In this document: one piece after another, positions 43,588 to 56,401 of the stretch
Position numbering within the stretch: position 1 is the first letter of the stretch
Layout: each line of letters begins with the position of its first letter
Source: Chionoecetes opilio
Taxonomy: Eukaryota > Arthropoda > Malacostraca > Decapoda > Majidae
Direction: 5' to 3'
DNA: 64,000 bases
Assembly (NCBI GenBank): GCA_016584305.1
Contig: JACEEZ010011758.1
Span: 82,001 to 146,000 of the forward strand
Program-made: the position numbers and the translations under genes
Notes under the pieces: model-generated
Database searches by the model: none
The model's input: only the letters and a program-made list of their open reading frames with translations
What the model was told of the DNA's origin: nothing

Positions 43588-44420
43588 CAGTGTGGGGCGC
43601 CGTTAATCACAAAGATAACTGGGTTCGTACCGTTATTCCGTTATCCACATATTAACTTCGATAACCGGTTAATCAGTTAATTCTTTAAAAATGTAACGAG
43701 TTATCGATAAACCGTTAACGTTAATTTATTATTCTTCGAAAAAAAAAAAAATCTGTTTTTTTTCTAAAACCACCCTAGAAACACCTTGAAGAGTGCCAAA
43801 ACTATAAAATCCTCACCTTTATTGGGTTTTTTAAGGGCTTTAAACCCAAAAACTAGTTTTTTTTTTGCTTAAGTTAAAAGCAGTGTATAAGGCAATTTTG
43901 TTTTACTTTAAAAAAAACAAACTTATAAGGCTGATTTCATAGTTTTGGCCCTGTGTTTTAGGTTTTTCAAGGGCTTTAAGAGCACAGAAAAGGGTGAAAA
44001 AAAAACCTTTACATGAGACACAATATGTAGTATTAAACTAAAAAAAAATATTGATAAATGAAAATAAAAATAAATAAAATATCATTTTGAACCTTCACAA
44101 TTCGAATTTTATTGTAAGTTATTTATAATAAGTGGCGTTATATCGGGGGGTTTGAAAGAATGACGCGTACAATATTAAATATGCTAAGACTTTACATCTG
44201 TAATTGGAAAATCTGAAAATAATAGACTTTTAAACGTTTACCGTTTTTTATGAAATTTTTTTTGGGTTAGGACGGACTTGAGTAAACGGAAGTTAAATTT
44301 AACAGGAAGTTAATTAGTCGATAATGAATTTCCAAAGTTAACTTACAAGTTAATCGTTAACGCAAATGTTAACTTCGTTAATTAACGATTATCGGATTAA
44401 CGGTTTGGTGCCCACCTTTG
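43588..44420. mobile_element. hAT-like non-autonomous element
   Basis: Ends 'cagtgtggggcgccgttaat' and, inverted, 'cggtttggtgcccacctttg' (CAAAGGTGGGC type). The arms are rich in 'gttaac' words (43650-43730 and 44330-44400). The flanking 8-mers agent 'agtagaac' and 'tggtatac' agree only partly, so the target duplication is unclear. Confidence 0.6.
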
Positions 44421-45130
44421 TGGTATACCGTATAACCTATATGGAAAAGTTTAACCTTAAATGGATAATGCTAATTTTGTTTAATTTTTGACACTGCAAA
44501 CATAAACATTTTACAAGTATGTCAAACAGGCCTAAAAATCTCAAATTGTAAGCGGAGCGTCCACAGATGTGATGATCCATACTCGTGCCGGGATTACCAT
44601 TAGCGACAAGGCATGTGCCTTACGGCCCGCCGAAAGAACAATTCGGGCCACAAAATTATCGGATTTTAAAACTTACACAACTTGTAAATTCAACACGTAT
44701 TGAAATATCTCTGAGATCACTTGCCAGTGATCTACAGATGTATCCTGATCTAGGATCTAGTAATTAAGTGTATTGTCACTATGTCTTAGAGACATTACAT
44801 GTGTAGGGTGCACCGTAGGCCTATATTATTTGCCTTCTCTAAATCGTACATCTACCTATATGATTTCCATTGCCATGATCGTACTTAGTATCCCTATATG
44901 TCAATCCATATTAAGAGCCCCCGGAACAGTCGGAAACTCTGAAGACTGAAGAAGCTCTTGCGTCCTTCCTAATTGGGATAGTGATGACTGTCAGTAAGCC
45001 TATTTTACATGGAACACTTTTCAACTCAACTGATTAAGGCCGTCGCGTTTGAATATGTCAATTGCATAAAAATGCTGGAACAGCGCAGCTATTGGAAACA
45101 TGTGTTGACACGTACGGTGTGTTGCCACAT
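44421..45130. other. Non-coding sequence, nothing firm
   Basis: 'gtgccgggattaccattagc' near 44584 looks like one end of a hAT MITE ('...ttacggccc' follows), but no partner end was found. Confidence 0.35.
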
Positions 45131-45354
45131 TTACTTTACTTTGTGAGAGGGGTCAGAGTCGTTTCGAGTAGTAACGAAATTGTTGGCTCCAGCAGCAATG
45201 GTATTACTGGCAATTTGGAGTTGATTGTGCAGTTCTGATCCGTTTTTTGTCCCCCAGCACAAATCCATACCATCCCAATTCGGGTTGCGGTCACACGCCT
45301 TATTTGTCAAACAACAATCAGCGAAGAATTTATTGCTGTGATGGTCAAGCAGTA

Positions 45355-45600
45355 CACTAGGGATCCCGCATAAGAACGTGTTCCGCATAGAGCGTTTCCC
45401 CTTAAATGAATTACCTAAAATATGAAAATATTTTTTTTTTTTTTTTTTTTTTTAACTAAATAAAATACCAAAATTCTCGTTAGACGAAATGTGATCATAA
45501 GAGATGATTCCGCCATCAAAGTAGGGTAAATCCGAGAATTCTCATATACAGCGCCGAAATATAGTACAGAATGAAGGCTTCCCTTTCCGATCCGATCCGT
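45355..45600 (-). mobile_element. Dispersed repeat (MITE-like), copy 2
   Basis: Inverse of 13610-13872: 'gatcccgcataagaacgtg', 'tccgcatagagcg', a T tract of 26, then 'gattccgccatcaaagtag'. Confidence 0.65.
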
Positions 45601-46130
45601 GGTGTTGGGGTATAGCCTTATCACGGCACCCCATCAGTGTTGGCCGAAGCCATCACCCCGGGAGGCGGGCACAAACCCCCGCTAACACCCGTAGACCCAT
45701 TTTCCACTGCTTGGTGTGGACAGGGGCTCGATTTAAAAAAGAAGACCGCCCTTCCTGTCTTCGCTCACGCCCGGGGATCGAACCCGGACTTCTCGGTTGT
45801 GGGCCGAGCGTGCTAACCTTACCTACGGGGGGGAAACAAAAAGTAGCCTGTGTGTTCCTGCCAGGGCTATGTGTCCCCCTGGCATGATGAGGAAGGGCAC
45901 GGTGGCGGCGTGCCGCCGCCGAGAAGACCCGGTTAGATCCCCGGCGGAGCGAAGACAGACGGGCTGTCTTCTTTAAAACCCAGTCCCTGTCCACCCAGCA
46001 GTAAATGTGGTACCGGGTTTTAGCCGGGTGGTTTGTGTCCCGCCTCCCGATTGATGGCTTCGGCCAACCTCGGGGTACCGGTTGATAAGGCTGATACCCC
46101 AAAACACCTCGGAATCGATCGATCGGATCG
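45593..46130. mobile_element. Head-to-head pair of SINE family 2 copies forming a hairpin
   Basis: The left copy (45593-45835) is in minus orientation with B box inverse 'gggatcgaacccgg'. The right copy (45840-46130) is in plus orientation with a decayed B box 'ggttagatccccgg'. Outer phrases 'ggtgttggggtatagcctta' and its inverse match, so the pair is an inverted duplication of about 240-base arms. Confidence 0.7.
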
Positions 46131-46149
46131 GGGATCGGCGTGGCATCAC

Positions 46150-47880
46150 GGAGGTGGGGTGGTGGTGTGAATTTATGCTACAAAGCACATATTAATTTGA
46201 AGTCTTTTACCTATACGAAACCCATCGTCTATCTCATTCCGACACAATATCCCCACGAGTCAACTAACGAGGATACTTATCGGTCATAGTGGGTTGAATT
46301 GTTTGTAGGTCTTAATCAATAACTGTCATGTCTTTATTTATCCGAAGTGGTCCTGCCTATGATCAGCCGGTGGTGAAGGGCGGTGGGGCGGCTTTATTGT
46401 GGTTGGCGTCAAGTGGTTTCATCAACCATCACAGCGCGCGATTATAATCATTTGAGGCGTCCAAGGAAGCTAGTCAGGCTTAATAGACGCGGCCACTGAT
46501 ATTCGCTATGTCGAGGTGGTGTAAAATTTATGCTACGGCCCATAATTAATTTGAGGTCTTACCTATCGAAACCCATCGTCTATCTCATCCCGACACAATA
46601 CCCCAACTAGTCACTAACTAGATATTTTTATCGGTGGATATGTGGGTTGAATTGGTTTGTAGGCTTAATCAATCTGCAATGTCTTGTCACCGAAGTGGCC
46701 AGCCTATGATCAGGCCGGAGTGTGAAGGGTGGAGGGGGAGGCGTTATTGTGGGTGGCTCAAGTGTTTCATGTCAAACTATCACAGCGCGGCGGATTATAA
46801 TCATTGATGCGTTCCCAAGGAATCTATTCAGGCTTATTAGACGCGCACTGATATTCGCTATGTCGAAAGACACGGCTATTGTTTTTTAAAAACATGTTGC
46901 AAAGAGTCTATATACAATTCCTCCTCATATATCCGAAACCAACGTATATATTTGATAAGAGATGTTATCCTCACGAGGTTGAGTGTAACTTATATATACA
47001 AGCACGTATATTTAATAATAGATGTTGTTCTCTTCGGATGTCTGGAGTGTAACTGCACTTCCTGATCGCAGCCCAGTCGGCGGCGTCCACAAAAATCACC
47101 GTGTCACCTTTCAGTAGGCGGCAGTGACCGCCCACAATTGGGGAGGCGGTAGCGGAGCGGTTAGAGTCCTCCGACTGGCGTTCTCGTTGACTTGAGTTTA
47201 CATCCCCGAAGAAAACCCAAAAACCTTTCTGCCACCGTCGAGTGCTCTAAGAACACCCACATTCCCTGCCTATCAACTTCTACCTCCGACTGCGAGTTGC
47301 ATTGGAGGCACAGGGGGCGGCATGGCCCACAGCTCCTATAAGAAACCTGCCTGCGCACCAACGGGCGAGGACCAACCATAAGAACCCGTCACTGAACCTC
47401 TTAGAGCCTACCATCCGACCCTGGTCACCACTTGCAGTACCCCCAAATACCTCGACCACACGAGACCCCCCCAGAACCCCCTGGCGCCTATAGGCTCAAA
47501 TGTATAAAAAAAAAAAAAAAAAAAAAGGTGCAAATTTTAAAGGACTGCGTCAATGAGACAGCCCGTTTCAAATTAAGTGCTAATATAGGTGCACATGCTT
47601 TAATAGACCACTGGGAATGTTTCTTATATTATCCGTACTTATCGTTTACTTAATTAACCTTAATTAATACCCCATTACCATTATATTATCATATACATCT
47701 CCTACGCTCCCCCTATGAATGAGGGCGGACAATAACTCCCTTCACTAAGTGGGGGGGGGAATCCAACCACCACTCTAAACCAATTATTAAGAGGGTGTCG
47801 GTGGATACTTTCCAGCAACTGGGGGGCCGTCGCAAAACTGAAGAGTTCCGCTTCAAGTGACATCACCCCATCACAATAGC
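46150..47880 (+). repeat. Undescribed ~1.5-kb repeat, copy 1, with internal duplication
   Basis: 'aatttatgctac ... ctatgtcga' is present twice (46168-46517 and 46528-46866). It is followed by a unique part with 'agagtctatatacaatt', 'gagatgttatcctcacg' and 'ctacgctccccctatg'. Copy 2 is at 52980-57720, interrupted by two transposons. No ORF or terminal structure was recognised; the type is unknown. Confidence 0.75.
47140..47526 (+). mobile_element. tRNA-derived SINE (family 3), full-length
   Basis: Head 'ggcggtagcggagcggttag', body, and poly(A) tail 47503-47526. The paralogous copy at 57420 reads straight through 'cacaattggtgcaaattt' without the SINE, which confirms the insertion point. Confidence 0.88.
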
Positions 47881-48033
47881 GCCGTAACATTTTAATAAGG
47901 GTTTCGGCACTTTGGTCCCTTTGGACTAGTTTGAAATTTTATAGCCCTGATAGAGGTACAGTGAATGTAGACATATACTTATCGGGAGGAGTTTCTTCCT
48001 GAAAATTATAATAATTCCCCAGTAAGTCATCGT

Positions 48034-48849
48034 CCAAGGTGGGCGCACTTCCGGTGGCGCGTGTGGTGCGGTCTTCGCTCTGCGCACCCGCAACAGGGCT
48101 GGCCCTGCTGCGCTCCGCGCTCTGTTTTTTCAGCCGGCCCCGGTGCGCTTCAGCGCTCTGCGCTCAGCACTCCCAAAATAGCTATAAATAAAAAAAAACC
48201 AGCCTTGTAGAAGTTATTTACCTTATATATTATGAAAAAAAATATGTTCTGTCAGCAAAAATCACTGTCTAACAAAAAAATCACAAGTTACGTAGTCTGT
48301 GTCACTCCTATCATCCTTTGTTAGTCCTCCTCCTTCTCCTCTCCTTGTCCTCCTCCTCCTTGAAGAACCCAGCAGCTCCATGTTGCCGACGCATGAAAAT
48401 CTACTCCTCACAGTTCTGGCTGTCAGCTGACCTCTTTGGCCCTAGGATGTCACCCATGCAGAGCGGAACATCCTCGCCACAGCTGCAGAGCTAGGGAGGG
48501 GATGTTGTCTTGATAAAAAGTTTCAACCCACGCCTCCTAGTTGGGAGCTGTGGAGAGGTCCTTCTTGATGGGGCTCGCTGGTGGGCCCCGCTGCAGCCGT
48601 CCAGGTCTTAACTATTTATAAAGCCGTGCTATTTACTAACCATGCGCCATTGTTGCCGCTTGAAATTTATTTAGGAAAAGTCGTCTGCGAGTTGGAGCGC
48701 CAGAAAGGAGCGCGAAATTCAGGTTGCGCTCCGCGCTCCCCAGTTCAGAATTTTCGCACTCCTGCGCTCCTGCGCACCGAAATTTGGTAGTGCGACACCG
48801 AACGCGGAACGCAAGAACGCAAAATCGTAGCGCACGACGCCCACCTTTG
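48034..48849. mobile_element. hAT-like non-autonomous element
   Basis: Ends ccaaggtgggcgcacttccg and, inverted, cgcacgacgcccacctttg, i.e. TIR CmAAGGTGGGCG. Flanking 8-mers GTCATCGT and GTCATCAC agree in 6 of 8. The arms are full of 'gcgctccgcgctc' words. The interior has CTC-rich sequence and no ORF of note. Confidence 0.75.
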
Positions 48850-51195
48850 GTCATCACCATTGACCTCATTGGTTTTAATGATCTCTCTATCAGCGGGAGT
48901 TCAGGGTGACCTAGATGGAGACTACTACCTTCAGGATCTATTAAATTAATGCAAAGAATTGTGAGGTAATATTTGGACTGCCTGTCTACCGTGAATTGTC
49001 CATGATTATCCAAATTTACACCTTATATCGCTAATATTTGTACCATTCCGCCATGTAATTATTCCTATGATCGATTCTTCCACCACAATTTAGTAAGATT
49101 GATGGCGTTTTGGGAATTATATTGGATGGCAGGTGGGATTTGGAAGATCACTTTCAAATTCGTCCTCGACACCTAATTATACCCTCATGCTCTAGGTACA
49201 GAGACCTAAATCAATATTGGTCAATTTGTTCCTCATTGTGGCTGGCTGAGCCAAGAGCTGATATTCCTCAGGAAATCTGCTTTTGTATGTTCTGACAAAG
49301 ACTACTGTAATACATTAGTCTTTTGTTCTGACCCAAAACTTCAAGCGTCAGAGCTATCCTTTTAATGGTTTTGAGACTAAATTAGTATCTTGATTAGTTT
49401 GCTCGGTAAGAAAACCTTTCTATGTCTAATCACAGGATCTGGTAATCAATTCAGGCTCCCTTATTATATTACAGATATGTCTGGGTGAGTGGAAATCTGT
49501 TTAGATTGTTATGTTTATTCACTCTTTCATCCATGTAGGCCTTTAAACCATAATCCTGTTTGTATTTGAGTTATTATTTTCTCGGACAATAAGAACATTT
49601 TATTAGGATTTTCATTAGTGGCGATATATTCATTATGACTGGAATATCACTTTCCTCTATACCTCACTAATTGGTGTTGGGCAAGAAAGTGTTTCCAATT
49701 TTGTAAGTATAGGGGGGCTGTTGCAGACTAGGATACTCTCCTCTTGTCGGCTTGGTGAGTATGTGGATGTGTCCCATTATTTACCTTTACCACCATGCAC
49801 TTGGTGAACAGAGAGACTTTTATGTCTTTTGATGACCTTACCTTAGGTAACGCCAAATAATCAGAGCGCCCTATTATTAATTAGAAGGGACCATCAAACG
49901 TCCTCGAAGGTATTACTAACTAGTTTAACACCCTTATCCCTCTGCACTTTCAGCTGGGTTTTTTTAGTCCATTATCAGTTTAAACAATACCAAGTAATTA
50001 TTAATTCTGCAGCAGCTACCCCTACTTTATATCTTCCTTTGGACTATGGGTTGCACTATGTTCAAAGGTTTAACTCTTTATTGGCAAGAAACCCTGATAT
50101 GGCTAAATTCCTTTATTAATTATGGTATTTGTAATAATTCAACTATCTCCCTACTTATGAAGGATCGTTTTGCACCACTGTCAACGTCTTTGCAATGAAT
50201 GAATTACCATTGTGGCCGACTTCCATTCTGCAGTAGGAACACTGCTGGAACTACTCTTATTAGTGGACTGCCATTTTAACTACTGTAGGGTCTGGTTAAT
50301 TGATCAACTGTTGGACAATAGCGATGTTTATGTATAGATTGTTTACATTTCCTACAAGTTCTCAAGTTTATAGGGCATGCATTTGAAGCATGTTGACCAC
50401 GGAGACAGTTAGGCAATTACCAAGGCTCATTAACGTCTTCAACGCTCGTGGAACAATCTGAATAGATTATTACATTGTGGAGGGTGGATGTTCCCACTCA
50501 CATAAACAATTTATTATTCTACTTCACCTACAAGTAGCCCTGGATTTAGAGATTGGTAATCTTTTATTTGGTAGGTCTAAGTGGTTTTTACTGGGAAGGC
50601 TGAGAAGTTTTGAATCTTAAGTACAGGCTGTTTGATTGCATAACTTTAAATCAGGCGCAGGATAAATACCCACTAACGAGGGATCTTTAAATTCATAAGG
50701 GTGGCTGATTACAGCTGATTACCCTTAAGTGTAACGATCTTGATCTCCCCGTGGGGGGTTCCTGCTCAATACCTTGCAAATTTTGGGTTAAAGAAGATTT
50801 AGCTTTGATGGAATATAGCCACTCCAGTAATCCCTCTATTCAATTACTTTATCGAGATATCCTTTGACCTGTTGTCCTAATTGCTTAACACTTGGTGATC
50901 TTTTTTATCCCCAGCTTGTCTTAATTCAACTTCATATTGGAGTAAGCCGCTCATATTTATTCCATCACTCATTAACAATGGTAGACCTGTCTTTAATTAA
51001 TTATCATCAATATGATTGCCTTAATTGCGTCCCCAACACTTATTATATATTCGTGTAAGCATTGCTATTTAGGCCGATAATGAATGCTTAGCTAATTTCG
51101 CCATGATTAGTTTACTAAGTAAGTCAAATAATATTAAATGCAAGATTACGTCACTAAAATAATTGTTAGTTGAAAATTAATTCTTAGATCCAGTG
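48850..51195. other. Long non-coding stretch, unresolved
   Basis: 2.3 kb with no ORF above ~65 residues and no repeat boundary I can define. The base composition and occasional coding-like words suggest an old decayed retroelement, but no motif is firm enough to name. Confidence 0.4.
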
Positions 51196-51199
51196 GTGG

Positions 51200-52740
51200 T
51201 AGTGCATGCTCGCAGTGTTGTAGGTCCTGCGAGACTGATCTGTCTCGAGACCGGTCGCGAGACTCAGTTTGATGTGGTTCTTGGTCTTTGGTCCCTCGTT
51301 TGATGTTGTCTTGGTCTTGATCTTGGGTCTCGAAGCTTCGTTTCGGAGTTTGGCTCGAGACCAGGTCGAGACAGGAGTAAAGTGCATCGCGACCGTGGTG
51401 AGGTTGGACTTTTATTATCATCCACTGAGAAAAATCATGGCTGTTTCGATTCACGGCGTGCCATACAGCTTTGTACTGTCTATAGATACTGCCTGACTAG
51501 CTCTACGGTGATGATGCATGAGCTGACCCTGCGAGCACTGATAGATTTCGTGCGAGTCGAGAGAACATGCTGACGTGAACCATTCTCGCAGTGATAATCT
51601 CCGTTTCACGCACGCATGTTGCAACTCTGTTCACCCTCCGTGTACTTCATATATGTGTAGACCTATGGCCAATCCCCGCACCCTCGTACACGTAACACCA
51701 CAGGGTTTTAGCTAGCTCGCTTGGAAAACTAACCACGACAAAATTGCTATTTTCCTATGTTTGTTTCTTCATGCCGACGAAGCAATGAAAGCGAGGAAGA
51801 AATATTTGACCTAATGGTTGCAGTTGGTTCACATATATTTAATTTTGTAAATATATTTCCTCCCTTATACGTTTTACCCTTACCCCCTCTTCTACTAGAG
51901 CTCGTTAGTCGTTCCATCGAGCACATCTGGCAGCAGGGTATGTCCAGGTGTCAACCACAAAATAATACGTTTGGCATTCACTTTTACTTTTTTTGTGGCA
52001 TTTTCAATTTTTCATCATAAGATAAATTACATCATTGGCGAATATTTCTGCAAATTCCAGAATTTGTTGATAATTTCTGGCAAGGAACTACAACATGGGC
52101 AGGAATGGCAACTCGTCTGGCATGTGCATAGGACGTCGGACAGTGAGGTGTAGGCTACTGGACTAGTCTCGCTTAGTTTTCCGTTCTGCACACCGGAATG
52201 AGTATCATGTCGGCATCTTCAGCATTTATCAAATTTGCGTTCAAGGACCACAATCGTTTTTTTTGTTATAAGAAACACAGGTAACCAAAGCCACAGCATT
52301 TGTACTTTCTGCAGAGCAAGCATCACGGACAAGGCTGGCACGACGTCATTTTTAAATTTTGGCATTTTTGAATTATTTTTGCATATGATACCTGAGACTA
52401 CTGGAAAATTTAATTAGGTCCGTTATATTCAAAGAACATTATGAGAAAAAAAATTAAAACCCATTCTTAAAACAGGACAGGACAATACAATTTAGTATTT
52501 ACGCAGTACGGATCAAAACATTCAGATAATAGTCATATTTTATAATATATTTTCATATGCTCTTCTTGGTCGTGCTCGTTTCGGAGGTCCTGGTCTTGTC
52601 TTTGTCTTGTCCGGAAGTTCTTGGTCTTGGTCTCGGAGGGCTGGTCTTGGTCTCGGAGGTCGGGGCTGATCTTTGGTCTTCGGAGGGTCTGGTCCTTGGT
52701 CTTGGTCCAGGAGGGTCTGGTCTTGATTAACACACTGCTG
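51200..52740. mobile_element. Degraded hAT-like element with CTTGGT-rich ends
   Basis: Both ends consist of 'ggtcttggtctcg'-type words (51225-51370 inverted; 52560-52735) with outer 'cagtgttgtaggtcctg' and, inverted, 'ttgattaacacactg'. A BED-finger-like piece is inside. Target duplication not resolved. Confidence 0.5.
52202..52420 (+). pseudogene. BED-type zinc finger fragment of a hAT transposase
   Basis: Two shifted frames give SSAFIKFAFKDHNRFF and then SICTFCRASITDKAGTTS, the typical C-x2-C start of a BED finger (usually followed by H-x(3-5)-H). The His part runs out of frame. Only the N-terminal domain remains. Confidence 0.5.
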
Positions 52741-53803
52741 CATCAGCCTTCAAACGACGCGTAGCCAGGCGTAATTAACCAACCACCACTTAACTAATAC
52801 AACTAACCATATATTACGTAACGCTCGGAGTTATCTACTACCTGTCGAATGTAGTTGAACGACTGAGTCGTTCCCGACGGCCGCGAACAACTCGCCCTCC
52901 GCTCTCATAACCATCAATTGTGGTAGCTCATAATTACGCCTCACAATCGACCACTTTGAATCACATGTACAACCAATATTCCCTCACCTCGAGGCCGGAG
53001 GCTGTAGAAATTTATGCTACAAGCCACATATTAATTGTTGAGGTCTTACCTTACAAAACCGCATCGTTCTATCTCATCCCAACACAATACCCCATCTAGT
53101 CAACTACCTGTAGTCGAGTCCCCAAGTGCCATATTTGGTGTGGAACCGTGAAATAGGTATATACAAGGTTTTTTTTGCGGATTCTGCTTCCTTATGGTAT
53201 CTTGAGTCATAATCAGACGGGTGCCATCTTGGCACCCTTGAGCAATTTTTTTATTGGATGATTTGTATAGGTACTCGCGACGCGCAAGTAAAAAAAAAAA
53301 AAAAAAAAAATTTCATAATAGATTCACTATGACAACCAGTATATCAAATTGAACGTATAAATACGTGAATACAATTCAAATACACTGCTTAAACTGCCGT
53401 TTGTTCACTTTCATCAGAGTACAGTAAAACATGCTGTAGAACTCACTTTTTCCAGCCGCGCTTAAGGAAGTTGACGTTGGCTACAGTCTTATGTGTTTAT
53501 GCCTGTAAGTTTTTTTTTAAATAATTTGAACATCACCCATTCAGCTAACAAAAATAATTACATAAAACAGTTGATACCATGAGGATAAGTGGTCGAATTA
53601 ACGAAATATATGGGTACACCCACCGTTCATGACCGGATGCCAAAGTCCCATTTAAACTGCAGCAATTTTTCATCATTGTATACGATTGATTTATGTTCAT
53701 TTTGCTACCCGTTATATTCATGGTCGTTATTTTACAGGAGCAGATTGTTTCTTTTGTGAAAATATACATTTGCTTGTTCCGTTTCCTATACAAAATATAC
53801 GAA

Positions 53804-54216
53804 TCTATATATATAATCTCAAATTTGTCGTCTGTCTGTGTTGTATGTTCGCTATAGACTCGGCTACAGATGGCCAAACCCCACATGCCGCACATATTTG
53901 GAATCCTCATGACCCAGCGGAGAACATAGGCTATGTTTCGATGGGCGTGGCCGATCCTGGTGGGCGTGGCCAGCAAAAACAACCTAAAAATGGCTGTGGT
54001 TTGCTAAACCGTGCGAGATACAGACTTGACACTGTAATCCGAAATTGTTGGCCGTGATCGACTTGGGGGATGGAAGATGTTTTGAGGAACGTGTCCGCCC
54101 CCGGTGGGCGTGGCAAGCAAAAACAACCTAAAAACAGCTGTAGCGGTAGCGGCCGCAGGCCCACAGCCCTCCGCAGGAGCTAGGAGAAAGGTGACCGGAG
54201 GGCACCTTTCTGCTAG
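53804..54216 (+). mobile_element. Non-autonomous Helitron in the left TIR of element B
   Basis: Begins TC-tatatatataatctcaaa and ends with a hairpin region 'ggtgaccggagggcacc' then 'tttctgctag', between A and T. The right TIR of element B reads 'atacgaatatactat' without it, proving a precise A^T insertion of 413 bases. The interior contains 'gtgggcgtggcc' repeats. Confidence 0.9.
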
Positions 54217-54360
54217 TATACTATATATTTATATACTTATATACTTAATATACTTATAATACTTATAATACTATAATACTATAATATACTTATAATAATT
54301 ATATACTTAATATATTTATATACGAATATTATATGGGTTTTTTTTATATTTTCAGTAAAC

Positions 54361-55302
54361 ATGGATGAGCGGTGTTACTTCCCAAAATCCTCGAACCCTT
54401 CTCAAGACTTCATAACAGCGGGAACTGACACGGATCACACGATTATTTCAGCGAGTAAGAAAAGACGAGACACCCTACACATAGATTTAGAAAATGAACT
54501 GATCTTAAACCAGGAACTGTCCTATAAAGTGTCATAAATCGTGTGTATTAACATACACGTCTTCGACACACATCGTTCGACATAACAAAAGACGCGGGTC
54601 ATCAGAACGGTCGGTGAGTGAGCCACCTAAAAGTAGAAGATCTGACCAGGCAAAATTTCAGTTCAAAGAACACTGCATATTTTGTGGTGATGTCTGCATT
54701 CCAAAGAATCCGAAGAATCCAAACAGATGGCGGGAAGTTATCCAGTGTCGAACTGCTTGGCGCCCCGGGCAGAAGTCGTTCAAAGACACAATACTGGAAG
54801 TTTGTGACCAGAGAAATGACCAATTGTCGAGGATGTACGAGTTCGCGTGTCAGGTGCTCAGAGTGACTTGCATGCCGCCGATGGGCATATCATAGAGACT
54901 GTCATGCCTGTTTCTTCAGTGCTCGCAACGTAAAGGCAGCAAAGAAATATTCAAAATCAGGTTCTGGCACAGTCAAACTCTTATCAAGCTCGTGGAGACA
55001 ATGAAAAAATTATCCTAGTCGCATGTGGGGCTACAGGTGAGCTGTACAACGGGTATATGGATCTCGACGATCAAGACACACCACTAGGTAAACGTCAGTT
55101 GATTTCTATCCTGAAGGAACATTTGGGAGAACTACTTCAGCTGAAGATAGATGGTTGTGCAAGCCCGTGGTGCATACGCAGCCACTTAAAAGCCAATCTG
55201 GTCAAGTCTGACGAATCAGAAGACATGATCAACTATTCAGACAAACTGATCAAGCAAATTACAAAAGAAACAAGAGACTTACCGAAACAGACTGTATGTT
55301 GA
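54361..55302 (+). pseudogene. Element B protein, Cys/His-rich N-terminal part, frameshifted
   Basis: ATG at 54361 inside the TIR: MDERCYFPKSSNPSQDF..., 59 codons, then a one-base shift to KCHKSCVLTYTSSTHIVRHN. In that frame follow FKEHCIFCGDVC and KNPNRWREVIQCRTAWRPG. A second shift near 54850 leads to SDLHAADG, a third gives YHRDCHACFFSARNVKAAK, and 55057-55302 adds TPLGKRQLISILKEHLGELL. The set C-x2-C (CIFC), HKSC and YHRDC suggests a zinc-binding domain. The frame stops at the right TIR, so the C-terminal part is missing. I recall such N-termini in large invertebrate proteins that also carry the region seen in element A; this was not searched. Confidence 0.7.
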
Positions 55303-56401
55303 TATGTATGTTGATACACACGATTTATGACTTTTTATAGACAGTTCCTGGTTTAAGATCAGTTCATTTTCTAAATCTATGTGTAGTGGGTGTCTCCTCT
55401 TTTCTTACTCGCTGAAATAATCGTGTTGATCCGTGTCAGTCCGCTGTTATGAAGTCTTGAGAAGGGTTCGAGCATTCTGGGAAGTAACACCACTCATCCC
55501 TGTTTACTGAAAAAATTTAAAAGACATAATATTCGTATATAAATATATTAAGTATATAAGTATTATAAGTATATTATAGTATTATAGTATTATAAGTATA
55601 TTAAGTATATAAGTATATAAATATATAGTATATTCGTATATTTATATAAGAAACGGACAAGCAAATGTATATTTTCACAAAAGAAACAATCTGCTCCTGT
55701 AAAATAACGACCATGAATATAACGGGTAGCAAAATGAACATAAATCAATCGTATACAATGATGAAAAATTGCTGCAGTTTAAATGGGACTTGGCATCCGT
55801 GTCATGAACGGTGGGTTGTACCCATATATTTCGTTAATTCGACCACTTATCCTCATGTACCAACTGTTTTATGTAATTATTTTGTTAGCTGAATGGGTGA
55901 GTTCAATATTATTTAAAAAAAACTTACAGGCATAAACACATAAGACTGTAGCCAACGTCAACTTCCTTAAGCGCGGCTGGAAAAAAGTGAGTTCTACAGC
56001 ATGTTTTACTGTACTCTGTGATGAAAAGTGAACAAACGGCAGTTTAAGCAGGGGTATTTGAATTGTATTCTTCAATAGTTCAATTTGATATAGTGGGTTG
56101 TCATAGTTGAATCTATATTGAATTTTTTTTTTTTTTATACTTGCGCGAGTACCTATACAAATCATCCAAAAAAAAATTGCTCAAGGGTGCCAAAGTGGCA
56201 CCCGTCTGATTATGACTCAAGATACCCTAAGGAGGCAGAATCCATAAAAAAAACTTTGTATATACCCAATTTCACGGTTCAGCTCCTTGGGGACTCGACT
56301 ATAGGATACTTATCTGTGGATAGTAGGTTGAATTGGTTGTAGGTCTTAATCAATACTGCAATGTCTTGTTATCCGAAGTGGTCAGGCCTATGATCAGGCC
56401 G

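Larger units (their letters stand above)
53111..56301 (+). mobile_element. Element B: long-TIR (~1.0 kb) DNA transposon
   Basis: The termini tagtcgagtccccaag (left) and its inverse (right, ending 56301) begin arms of ~1.0 kb: left 53111-54555 (less a 413-base Helitron) and right 55304-56301. They match almost base for base, including 'aatcagacgggtgcca', 'gccgcgcttaaggaagttga' and the first ~60 codons of the gene. Compared with the 46.2-kb paralogue the insertion lies at AACTA^GGATAC with an apparent TA duplication (left copy TG). Only ~750 bases are single-copy. Confidence 0.85.

Noticed and set aside
50330..50460. Zinc-knuckle (gag) remnant
   Set aside because: A Cys/His-like spacing can be forced from shifted frames, but no continuous reading or flanking pol motif supports it.
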